Assembly (NCBI GenBank): GCA_030147925.1
Contig: JASBUK010000109.1
Coordinates: 1-64,000 of the forward strand
Direction of reading: 5' to 3'
DNA length: 64,000 bases
Origin: Trueperaceae bacterium
Lineage (GTDB): Bacteria > Deinococcota > Deinococci > Deinococcales > Trueperaceae
The translations under genes and the position numbers were made by a program. This document shows, piece by piece, positions 1 to 7,264 of the stretch (position 1 is the stretch's first letter; each line of letters opens with the position of its first letter). The notes under the pieces are model-generated. The model saw only the letters and a program-made list of their open reading frames with translations. It was not told the origin of the DNA and did not search any database.

Positions 1-179
1 CCAAGAACAGTTTGACGCAAACACCCACTAAGGGGTCATAATAAAGCAACTTGCGTCGCTACGCTCCGAGGTCTCGCTTTACTTTTATGAGCGACTTGCT
101 TAGCTTTAAATCTCTTTCTTGAATTGTGTGAATTACGCAAAGGGCACAGTGTGCCCTTAAAACAGCACTTTGGTATAAG
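1..179. repeat. Small inverted-repeat element, family 3, cut by the left edge
   Basis: The right end matches the ends of the elements at 3850-3958 and 27250-27399. It has a 19-base palindrome (AAGGGCACAGTGTGCCCTT, 140-158), then AAAACAGCACTTTGG and the terminal GGTA, followed by TAA (177-179). The window opens with CCAAG, which would fit the inside of the left inverted repeat TACCAAG, so most of the element may lie in view. TATAAG at 174-179, preceded by TGG, resembles an extended -10 box pointing at hemW 9 bases downstream. The rest of 1-139 shows no gene. Confidence 0.6.
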
Positions 180-188
180 CTAAGAAGC

Positions 189-1295
189 GTGCCCAGCTCG
201 CTTTATTTGCATGTGCCTTTTTGTCCCAAAGTCTGCCCCTATTGTGACTTTCATAAGATGCGCCGTCACGAAGGCTTGGTGGCCGGCTATCTAAAAAAGC
301 TCGAGCAAGACATTCCCGCACTTTACGCCGACTATCCTGGCCCACTAAAAACCATTTATTTCGGCGGCGGTACTCCCTCGCAACTCAGTAATAAAGAACT
401 GGCGCGGATTATCGGGGCTTTGGCGGCAAGCTGGGGTTGGCCTGCTAGCCTAGAAACCACCTTGGAAGCCGACCCCAAAACCTTTGATAAATCCCGCCTT
501 GAGACCTTTAGAGAACTGGGTTTTACACGCTTGTCAATCGGCCTGCAATCTACCCAGGATAAGGTGCTGGCGTTTTTAGGGCGACAACACAGTGGCAGCG
601 AGGGCTTAAGGGCGGTAGAGATGGCTCTAGAAGCCGGTTTTGAGGTATCCGCCGATCTTATTACCGCCGTGCCGGGGCAAGACACGGCTAAGGATTTAGA
701 GCAACTGGTGGCCACGGGTGTTAAGCATCTCGGCGTTTATAACCTGACTATCGAACCTTATACGCCCTTTGCACGGCGCGGTATTCGCGTAGACGAAAAT
801 AAAGATGTCGCTGACTATCTGCTTACCAGCGAAACCTTGATCAAACACGGTTTTGTGCGCTATGAGGTTTCAAATTACGCCAAAGCAGGACACGAATCAC
901 AGCACAATCAGGTCTACTGGCATGGTGAGTATTTTTTGGCCCTCGGCCCTTCGGCTGCCGACTTTGTGCCGGTAGCTGACGCAATCGGCGAGCGGCGCAG
1001 CAACCGTATGATCAAAGACTGGCTTAAAGGTGCAGCGCCGGAAGTACTTAAAATCGGTCCGCGGGAATATATCGAAGACCTGCTGATGACCGGGCTGCGC
1101 ACCCGCCACGGTGTAGATATTGAGGCAGTAAAACAGAAAACTGGTCTAGACATCTTTAAGTTGTACCACCCTCTGATAAAGCGCTACGAAGAACAGGGCT
1201 GGCTTAAGCCCAGTAATCAGTTCTTGCGCGTAAGTGATGCGGGCTTATTAAAACTAAACGGCATCTTGCAGGGCTTTTTTAACGCCAGGGTTTGA
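189..1295 (+). CDS. hemW: HemW-type radical SAM heme chaperone
   Basis: Radical SAM protein of the HemW family (long annotated as oxygen-independent coproporphyrinogen oxidase), thought to deliver heme to membrane cytochromes. The cluster-binding motif is Cys12-x3-Cys16-x2-Cys19 within HVPFCPKVCPYCDFH. A glycine-rich SAM segment (YFGGGTPS) and the HemW-type motif GQDT followed by YNLTIEPYTPF are present. The length of 368 residues is normal for HemW and shorter than HemN. The start is GTG at 189; no strong Shine-Dalgarno (SD) sequence precedes it, but a TATAAG box supplied by an inverted-repeat element lies just upstream. A role in heme trafficking is family knowledge; separation from HemN rests on length and the CPYCDF motif. 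Confidence 0.88.
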   Translation: MPSSLYLHVPFCPKVCPYCDFHKMRRHEGLVAGYLKKLEQDIPALYADYPGPLKTIYFGGGTPSQLSNKELARIIGALAASWGWPASLETTLEADPKTFDKSRLETFRELGFTRLSIGLQSTQDKVLAFLGRQHSGSEGLRAVEMALEAGFEVSADLITAVPGQDTAKDLEQLVATGVKHLGVYNLTIEPYTPFARRGIRVDENKDVADYLLTSETLIKHGFVRYEVSNYAKAGHESQHNQVYWHGEYFLALGPSAADFVPVADAIGERRSNRMIKDWLKGAAPEVLKIGPREYIEDLLMTGLRTRHGVDIEAVKQKTGLDIFKLYHPLIKRYEEQGWLKPSNQFLRVSDAGLLKLNGILQGFFNARV

Positions 1296-1313
1296 TAAAC
1301 AAAGCAGCAAATC

Positions 1314-1357
1314 TTGACAAATTAAGTTTTTAACTTTATAGTTGGAATCGATTCCAA
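1314..1357 (+). promoter_or_regulatory. Promoter and LacI-type palindromic operator
   Basis: TTGACA at 1314-1319 and TATAGT at 1337-1342 are spaced by 17 bases, a good sigma-70 promoter. It abuts TTGGAATCGATTCCAA (1342-1357), a perfect 16-bp palindrome with a central CG, the form typical of LacI-family operators. It sits at the transcription start of the lacI-like gene, so repression would be autoregulatory and would cover any co-transcribed downstream genes. No second copy was seen before the binding-protein gene. Confidence 0.85.
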
Positions 1358-1376
1358 AAATGAATAGGAAATCCAG

Positions 1377-2396
1377 ATGGATTCAAAGAGATACACAATT
1401 CAAGATATAGCCCGTGAGGCCAAAGTTGGCGTGGGTACAGTGTCTCGAGTCCTAAATAACGACCCCAATGTAAAAGAAGCAACCCGGCTTAAGGTCAAGC
1501 AAGTCATCAAACGCTTAGGTTATCAACCCAGTTTTACCGCCCGCAGTTTGCGCACTCAAAAGTCACAAACTATTGGTTTTATTGCCGATAACGTGGCCAC
1601 TACCCCCTTTGCCGTCAACCTTATCAAAGGCGCCCAAGATGCCGCCAGGCGGCATGGTAAACTCCTGTTAATTGTAGACGCTGGCAATGATCCACAACTC
1701 CGTGAACGCGCTCTTAAGAGCATGCTCGAGCGCGAAGTCGAAGGCATTGTTTACGCTGCTATGTTTCACCAGGAGGTTGTGCTATCAGCAGAGTTTAGAT
1801 CTGTCCCCACAGTTTTGGTTGACTGCTACACCAGAGATAAAAGTCATCCTTCAAGCGTACCTGATGAAGTGCAAGGTGGCAAAGATGCCACTGAAGAGCT
1901 CATTAAAAACAAGCACAAACGCATTGCTATTATTCTCAATTCCGAGCTAAGCTCGCCCCATCCTGCCGCTAAGGGCCGCTACCAGGGTTATTGCGAGGCT
2001 CTAGAAGAAGCAAACATCGAGCTGGATCCCAAGCTTGTCCGCACAGGCGATGGCGACTCGGCACTGAGCTTTAAGATAACGCTCGAGCTTATGAGCTTAG
2101 CCAAGCCACCCACCGCGATTTTTTGCTGTACCGACCGCATGGCTATGGGCACATACGACGCTCTCAAAAGCTTGGGCCTCAGCATTCCCCAAGATGTATC
2201 GATTATTGGCTTTGATAATCAAGAAGTGATCGCAGAACAATTGCATCCACCCTTATCCACCATGGCCCTGCCCCACGAAAAAATGGGGCGTTGGTCTATT
2301 GACTACTTGCTGGATAAGTCACAGACATCAACTGAACAGCACGTTTTTCCCTGTCCTTTGATTAAAAGGGCGTCCATTAAGGATTTAGGGGCATGA
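1377..2396 (+). CDS. LacI-family transcriptional regulator of the sugar operon
   Basis: The N-terminal helix-turn-helix is classic for the family (YTIQDIAREAKVGVGTVSRV, residues about 6-25), followed by the hinge region (RLGYQPSFTARSLRT) and a periplasmic-binding-protein-like effector domain with FCCTDRMAMG and SIIGFDN motifs. The length of 339 residues is normal. It is first in line with a binding protein, two permeases and a glycosidase on the same strand, so it most likely represses sugar uptake and releases DNA when the imported sugar binds. The palindrome at 1342-1357 just upstream is its probable operator. The effector sugar cannot be read from the sequence. Confidence 0.92.
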   Translation: MDSKRYTIQDIAREAKVGVGTVSRVLNNDPNVKEATRLKVKQVIKRLGYQPSFTARSLRTQKSQTIGFIADNVATTPFAVNLIKGAQDAARRHGKLLLIVDAGNDPQLRERALKSMLEREVEGIVYAAMFHQEVVLSAEFRSVPTVLVDCYTRDKSHPSSVPDEVQGGKDATEELIKNKHKRIAIILNSELSSPHPAAKGRYQGYCEALEEANIELDPKLVRTGDGDSALSFKITLELMSLAKPPTAIFCCTDRMAMGTYDALKSLGLSIPQDVSIIGFDNQEVIAEQLHPPLSTMALPHEKMGRWSIDYLLDKSQTSTEQHVFPCPLIKRASIKDLGA

Positions 2397-2511
2397 CGCC
2401 TGGAGTTATTTTCCGGTGCCGCCCCAGTTATAGAAAGGAGGCTTCTTTGCCAAGCAACTTGTCCGCTGCTTTTAAACACCATCAGTTAATAACTACTTTT
2501 TAGGAGAAAAG

Positions 2512-3762
2512 ATGAAGAAATTGCTAGGCCTTTTAACCGCCCTGCTTATTTTCACGGTAGCCGGCGCCCAAACAGAATTAAGCATGTGGTACCACGGCGC
2601 AGGTAACGCGGCTGAACGCGACACTCTGCTCATGATTATTGAGGATTTCAACAACTCACAAAGTGATTGGGTCATCAACTTAGAGGAGTTTCCGCAAGAG
2701 TCCTACAATGAATCCATTGTTGCCGCCGCCCTCTCAGGCAACCTGCCCGACATCATCGATGTAGACGGTCCGGTGATGCCAAACTGGGCCTGGTCGGGCT
2801 ACATGCAGCCCCTTAACCTATCAGAAGGTGCACTCGATGACTTCTTACCTGGCGCTGTCGGCGTATGGAATGGCGAAGTCTACTCGGTTGGCCTTTGGGA
2901 CGCCGCTATAGCGATGTTCGCCCGCCGCTCCGTGCTCGAGGCCAATGGCATTCGCATCCCGACACTCGAACAGCCCTGGACCTTAGAAGAATTTGATGCG
3001 GCCCTAGAAACCCTGCAAGCAAGCGGTGAATTTGAATTTGCTTTTGACCCTGGCATGGCCTGGACGGGTGAATGGTATCCCTACGCCTTCTCGCCCTTCT
3101 TGCAGAGTTTTGGCGGCGACATGATTGACCGCTCGACTTTCCTCACAGCTGAGGGCGCACTTAACGGCGAAGAAGCCCTGGCCTTTGGCAACTGGTGGCA
3201 AAGCCTGTTTGAAAGAGACTTGGCACCCGGCACCTCTCAAGACGGCGCCGACCGCGAAACTGGTTTTATTGATGGTAAATATGCCCTGCAGTGGAACGGC
3301 AACTGGGCAGCTTTGGCAGCCTTAGACGCCTACGGCGACGACCTGCTGTTTTTACCCGCGCCAGACTTTGGCAACGGCCCCATTATTGGCGCTGCCTCCT
3401 GGCAGTTTGGTGTTGCTGCCAGCAGCGAAAACCCTGAGGGTGCAAATGCCTTTATTGAATTTGCCATTCAAGATGAATACCTGGCAGCCTTCTCACAGGC
3501 AACGGGCTTAATCCCGGCAACACAAAGCGCCGCAGCGATAACCCCAAATTACGCGGCTGGCGGCCCTTTAGAAGTCTTCTTTGAGCTGAGCAACGAGCAA
3601 TCTCTTATTCGCCCACCCACCCCGGGCTACGTGGTCATGGCGCTTGTCTTTGAAAAAGCCCTGGCCGACATTGCCAACGGCGCAGATGTTCAGGACACGC
3701 TGGATGCCGCCGTAGACGAAATTAACGCCGATATCGAAAACAACAACGGTTACGGTTTCTAA
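2512..3762 (+). CDS. ABC transporter sugar-binding protein (family 1)
   Basis: Extracytoplasmic solute-binding protein of the MalE/UgpB type, 416 residues. It starts with a signal peptide (MKKLLGLLTALLIFTVAGAQ) with probable cleavage after AGA and no lipobox cysteine, so it should be a free periplasmic protein rather than a lipoprotein. Fold signatures are NLPDIIDVDGP near residue 80 and a late PTPGY segment. The start is supported by TAGGAG seven bases before ATG 2512. A hairpin follows directly at 3785-3810, a usual arrangement for making more binding protein than permease. The ligand is unknown; the glycosidase at the end of the cluster suggests an oligosaccharide, possibly fructose-containing. 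Confidence 0.9.
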   Translation: MKKLLGLLTALLIFTVAGAQTELSMWYHGAGNAAERDTLLMIIEDFNNSQSDWVINLEEFPQESYNESIVAAALSGNLPDIIDVDGPVMPNWAWSGYMQPLNLSEGALDDFLPGAVGVWNGEVYSVGLWDAAIAMFARRSVLEANGIRIPTLEQPWTLEEFDAALETLQASGEFEFAFDPGMAWTGEWYPYAFSPFLQSFGGDMIDRSTFLTAEGALNGEEALAFGNWWQSLFERDLAPGTSQDGADRETGFIDGKYALQWNGNWAALAALDAYGDDLLFLPAPDFGNGPIIGAASWQFGVAASSENPEGANAFIEFAIQDEYLAAFSQATGLIPATQSAAAITPNYAAGGPLEVFFELSNEQSLIRPPTPGYVVMALVFEKALADIANGADVQDTLDAAVDEINADIENNNGYGF

Positions 3763-3784
3763 AGTTCAAACTTGAACATATAGC

Positions 3785-3810
3785 GGGGTTGTGGGCATAT
3801 CCACAACCCC
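3785..3810 (+). terminator. Hairpin after the binding-protein gene
   Basis: A perfect 10-bp stem GGGGTTGTGG / CCACAACCCC with loop GCATAT lies 22 bases after the stop codon and is followed by an A/T-rich stretch without a clean T run. It probably acts as a partial terminator or as a 3' stabiliser between the binding protein and the permeases. Confidence 0.7.
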
Positions 3811-3849
3811 TTATTAAAAAATATTTAATCTCATTACTCTTTATCCACA

Positions 3850-3958
3850 CTAATGCCAAACCGATTTAATGATGGCGCAATATCCACCGTCCCAGGTTAC
3901 ACTCTCGCGAGTGGTTTTAATGGCACAGTGTGCCATTAAAACAGCACCTTGGTATAAG
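3850..3958. repeat. Small inverted-repeat element, family 3, 103 bp plus TAA repeats
   Basis: The element core runs from TGCCAAACC to CACCTTGGTA and is flanked by TAA on both sides (3851-3853 and 3956-3958). Inside lies a perfect 27-base palindrome: TTTTAATGGCACA (3915-3927), G, and its complement (3929-3941). Most of its left third (ATGATGGCGCAATATCCA) recurs in reverse orientation at 27250-27399. The right end forms TGGTATAAG, an extended -10 box 34 bases before the permease start. It separates the binding-protein gene from the permease genes. Confidence 0.8.
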
Positions 3959-3992
3959 AATCTGAATTTGCTTAAAAAGGAGGATTAAGTTT

Positions 3993-5117
3993 ATGTTTGA
4001 CGCGCGCACTAAAGCAACGCTGTCGTCTGCTCCCAAAACCTCAAGAGGCAATCGAAAAAACAAAGAGGCATTCGCAGGTTGGCTTATGGCTGCGCCCGCT
4101 ATCATCCTCTTACTCACCTTTTTGATTGTTCCTTTTATCTTTGCCTTTGGTCTTTCATTGACCAATCAGCGACTCATCTCGCCAAATCCAACTGAGTATG
4201 TAGGGTTGCGTAACTACAAACGCCTGCTCAACGTGCGCTTCTTTACACTTAAGCCCCTAGTCGATGCCGAGGGCAACCCCGTCTTGGATGAAGAAGGTCA
4301 GATAAGTTATCCACGCCTGCGCAACTTTACACGCAACAACCCCGATTATCCTCAGCTAAACGGCCTGCGTGAATTTAAGTCTTGGCAGGTGGGTAAAAAC
4401 CGGCTGGTTCTGCTTGCAAGTGACGCCGTGTTTTTTAGGGCGCTACTTAACACCATCATTTTTGTCATTGTCGTGGCACCACTCCAGGCGGGTTTTGCAC
4501 TTCTTTTAGCGCTTTTAGTCAATCAACGCCTAAGAGGGGTTAATGTCTTCCGCATGATTTATTTCATGCCCGTCGTTATTTCCATGGTCGTTGTCTCCAT
4601 GCTCTGGCGCTTCATTTATGATGGCAATGACGGCCTGTTGAATTCTCTGCTGAGCGCCGTTAGTTTTGGAGCCTTTCAGCCGGTCGACTGGTTGGGCAGT
4701 CCCCAAACCGCGCTTGGCTCTATTATTGCCATGTCGGTCTGGCAGGGTGTGGGTTTCCACATGGTTATCTGGCTCTCGGGTTTACAAACCATTCCCTTTG
4801 TGCTCTATGAGGCTGCTTCGATAGCGGGAGCAAACGGCTGGCAAAAGCTGAGGTATGTCACCTGGCCCGGTCTACGCAATACCGCCGTACTCATCTTAAT
4901 TGTCATCACCATGCAGTCTTTCAGCCTCTATACGCAAGTGCAGGTTATGACCAGGGGCGGACCTTTGGACTCGACCCAAGCCATTGTTTTTCAGGCGGTT
5001 CAGCGAGGCTTTGAGAAACAAGACATTGCCGGGGGCTCCGCCATTTCTGTTTTGCTCTTTTTGATAGTTTTATTCATTTCCATCATGCAGAGCTACTTGA
5101 CCAGGGAGAAAAGATAA
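3993..5117 (+). CDS. ABC sugar permease, MalF/UgpA type
   Basis: Inner-membrane subunit with an N-terminal transmembrane helix (residues about 30-55), a roughly 65-residue polar insertion (about 75-140, containing PNPTEYVGLRNYKRLL and PLVDAEGNPV), then five more helices. The EAA loop that contacts the ATPase is EAASIAGANGWQKLRYVTWPGL. AAGGAGG lies upstream of ATG 3993. The stop overlaps the next gene's start as TAATG, so the permeases are translationally coupled. The insertion between the first two helices recalls the large P2 loop of MalF. No ATPase gene is adjacent; a shared MsmK-like ATPase elsewhere is likely. Confidence 0.92.
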   Translation: MFDARTKATLSSAPKTSRGNRKNKEAFAGWLMAAPAIILLLTFLIVPFIFAFGLSLTNQRLISPNPTEYVGLRNYKRLLNVRFFTLKPLVDAEGNPVLDEEGQISYPRLRNFTRNNPDYPQLNGLREFKSWQVGKNRLVLLASDAVFFRALLNTIIFVIVVAPLQAGFALLLALLVNQRLRGVNVFRMIYFMPVVISMVVVSMLWRFIYDGNDGLLNSLLSAVSFGAFQPVDWLGSPQTALGSIIAMSVWQGVGFHMVIWLSGLQTIPFVLYEAASIAGANGWQKLRYVTWPGLRNTAVLILIVITMQSFSLYTQVQVMTRGGPLDSTQAIVFQAVQRGFEKQDIAGGSAISVLLFLIVLFISIMQSYLTREKR

Positions 5118-6001
5118 TGCAAGCGAAAAACGTGCGAGGTCGCAACTATAGGCTAGGCATCTATGCCCGCTACGCCACCCTAATCTTAATAGGACTTATC
5201 TTCATCTTCCCCATCGTCTTTATGATCGTGTCCTCTTTTAAGCCCGACTTACAGCTACTCAGAGACACCTCTTCGCTAAGAGCCTTCTTGCCCGTGGGCG
5301 ACATTTCTGTAGATAACTACATCGAGGCCTTTGAACGGGCACCCATAGGGCGTTTTATCTTCAACTCGGTCTTTATTACCGCTGTCTCCGTGGGGCTTGG
5401 TTTATTTTTAAATTCACTTGCCGGTTTTTCGTTTGCGGTCTTGGAATGGCCCGGGAAAACCATTGTTCTTGCCGTCATCATCGCCACACTCATCATTCCT
5501 TTTGAAACCATCGCCATCCCTTTGCTACTGATCGTTAATTTCTTGCCCTGGTTTGGGCTCGAGGGCTTTACTCAGGGCTGGCTGGACTCTTATCAAGTGC
5601 AGATAATCCCGTTTATCGCCGATGCGCTGTCCGTTTTTTTGTTCACGCAATTTTTTAGGGATTTACCCAAAGAAATTATCGAAGCAGCCCGCATCGATGG
5701 CGCCAGCTGGTGGCAGATTTACCAGCGCGTGCTCGTGCCTATCTCCGGCCCTGTCTTCGCCACTGCGGCAATTCTGAAATTTTTGGCCATGTACAACCAA
5801 TTCTTATGGCCACTTATGGTCGCACAATCTGAAGAATTTAGACCCGTCATGGTAGGTTTGCAATACTTCTTTCAACTCAATGTCGCCTGGGGTGAAATTA
5901 TGGCTTATTTGACCATCATCACCGTGCCCGTGCTGATTTTCTACCTGGCTTTACAGCGTGCCTTTATTGAGAGCATTGCCTCATCAGGGGTGAAAGGCTA
6001 A
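5117..6001 (+). CDS. ABC sugar permease, MalG/UgpE type
   Basis: Six-helix inner-membrane permease of 294 residues, partner of the preceding MalF-like subunit. The EAA motif is EAARIDGASWWQIYQRVLVP, followed by GPVFATAAILKFL. The N-terminal helix and the SSFKP segment typical of MalG proteins are present. It starts inside the previous stop codon and its own TAATG stop overlaps the next start, so three genes are coupled. The two permeases would form the channel fed by the binding protein encoded at 2512-3762. Confidence 0.92.
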   Translation: MQAKNVRGRNYRLGIYARYATLILIGLIFIFPIVFMIVSSFKPDLQLLRDTSSLRAFLPVGDISVDNYIEAFERAPIGRFIFNSVFITAVSVGLGLFLNSLAGFSFAVLEWPGKTIVLAVIIATLIIPFETIAIPLLLIVNFLPWFGLEGFTQGWLDSYQVQIIPFIADALSVFLFTQFFRDLPKEIIEAARIDGASWWQIYQRVLVPISGPVFATAAILKFLAMYNQFLWPLMVAQSEEFRPVMVGLQYFFQLNVAWGEIMAYLTIITVPVLIFYLALQRAFIESIASSGVKG

Positions 6002-6978
6002 TGGGCTTAAAACTAGCAGATAAATGGCTTTGGGATTTCTGGTTTGTGCGTGAACGTGAAAACTACCATGTCTTTTACTTACAAGCCCCAAATTCGCTCG
6101 AGCACGAATCACAACGGCATTTCAACGTCTCTATTGGTCACGCGGTCTCGCCGGATTTAAGAAACTGGAAAGTACTGCCTGACGCCCTGCAACCAAGCGA
6201 TGCTAACAGTCAAGCGCTCGATAACTACACCACCTGGACCGGCAGCATTATTGAGCATGAGGGCTTATGGCACATGCTCTACACGGGCTCGAGCCACGCC
6301 GAGAACGGGCTTGTGCAAAGAATTTTCTTAGCGACCTCCAAAGATTTACTAAACTGGGAAAAACACGGCCAGCCGGTGATTGAAGCCGACCCAAGATGGT
6401 ACGAAAAGCTCGATCTTGATGTCTGGTTTGACGAAGCCTGGCGTGATCCTTGGGTGTTTAAAGATGAAACTGGACTTTTTCACGCCCTTATTACTGCCAG
6501 GGCCAAAGACGGCCCCGCCGATGCCCGAGGCGTGATTGCTCAGGCTAGTTCAAAAGATTTAATAAATTGGGAAGTTATGCCACCTGTTACGGAAACCGGG
6601 GAATTTGGCTATCTGGAAGTTCCGCAAATTATTGAATTAAATGGACTTTACTACCTGCTTTTTTCCGTAACTAAAGATATTTTTTCAGATAACCGTAAAA
6701 AGAGATCAGAGCTTGAAACAGGCACGCATTATCTGCTAGCAGATAATCCCCTTGGGCCTTACAAACTTAGCCGGGATAAGTTTATGGCGGGCGATGAGCA
6801 CGGCAGCCTTTACTCGGGCAAGCTCATTAAAAACCCGCAAGGTGACTGGATGTTTATGGCGTTTAAGAACTTTACCCCCACAGGTGAGTTTATCGGTGAA
6901 CTCAGCGATCCTTACCTGGTCTTGCTTGACCAGGAGGGTAACTTGAGCCTTGGCTTGCCAGAATTGGCTGAGGTTTAA
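6001..6978 (+). CDS. Beta-propeller glycosidase, GH32/GH68/GH43-like
   Basis: A 325-residue protein without signal peptide, so cytoplasmic. It carries the landmarks of five-bladed beta-propeller glycosidases: an early WDFWF with Asp12 (candidate nucleophile), WTGS (residues 79-82), the Arg148-Asp149-Pro150 motif in WRDPWVF, and Glu206 in LEVPQ as candidate acid. RDP and WTGS-like motifs point to beta-fructosidases (clan GH-J), but the usual NDPNG motif and C-terminal beta-sandwich are missing, so a divergent subfamily is possible. As the last gene of the transporter operon it probably cleaves the imported oligosaccharide. Family assignment is good; substrate is inference. Confidence 0.75.
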   Translation: MGLKLADKWLWDFWFVRERENYHVFYLQAPNSLEHESQRHFNVSIGHAVSPDLRNWKVLPDALQPSDANSQALDNYTTWTGSIIEHEGLWHMLYTGSSHAENGLVQRIFLATSKDLLNWEKHGQPVIEADPRWYEKLDLDVWFDEAWRDPWVFKDETGLFHALITARAKDGPADARGVIAQASSKDLINWEVMPPVTETGEFGYLEVPQIIELNGLYYLLFSVTKDIFSDNRKKRSELETGTHYLLADNPLGPYKLSRDKFMAGDEHGSLYSGKLIKNPQGDWMFMAFKNFTPTGEFIGELSDPYLVLLDQEGNLSLGLPELAEV

Positions 6979-7038
6979 ATGGCTCAGACTATGTGGCAAT
7001 TTCGTGCCAAAAGCCACCAGAGCAAACCAGCCACTCAT

Positions 7039-7068
7039 GCAAACAAGGGGTTGCAACCCCTTGTTTGC
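7039..7068. terminator. Long perfect hairpin after the sugar operon
   Basis: The 13-base arms GCAAACAAGGGGT and ACCCCTTGTTTGC around loop TGCA form a perfect hairpin 60 bases after the glycosidase stop. A T run is missing downstream on either strand, so termination may be Rho-assisted. It sits between convergent genes and could serve both. Confidence 0.65.
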
Positions 7069-7264
7069 GCTGTGATTTGTTATCGAATTGTTATCGAACG
7101 GAAAATTTGCCGCCTGCCCTAGTCCAGCAACGTCCAGGACACCACCCCATAGATCAGGGATGGTGAAATCGCCACGACCTCATCCACAATAAAAGTCTCT
7201 AAATCACCTGTAATAACATCTGCACTGGTGGGGTATAAATTGCCTCTGTTTGCGTTATAGACCG
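7069..7264 (-). other. Gene-free stretch with a possible coding remnant
   Basis: On the minus strand, directly after the dehydrogenase stop and in another frame, about 55 codons stay open to a TAG at about 7122 (reading VYNANRGNLYPTSADVITGD and onward). There is no start codon or SD sequence. It may be a decayed gene end or chance. Nothing else is seen here. Confidence 0.2.

Noticed and set aside
3838-3850. A TTTATCCACA sequence like a DnaA box
   Set aside because: It is a single copy next to an inverted-repeat element, without further boxes, dnaA or an AT-rich unwinding region.
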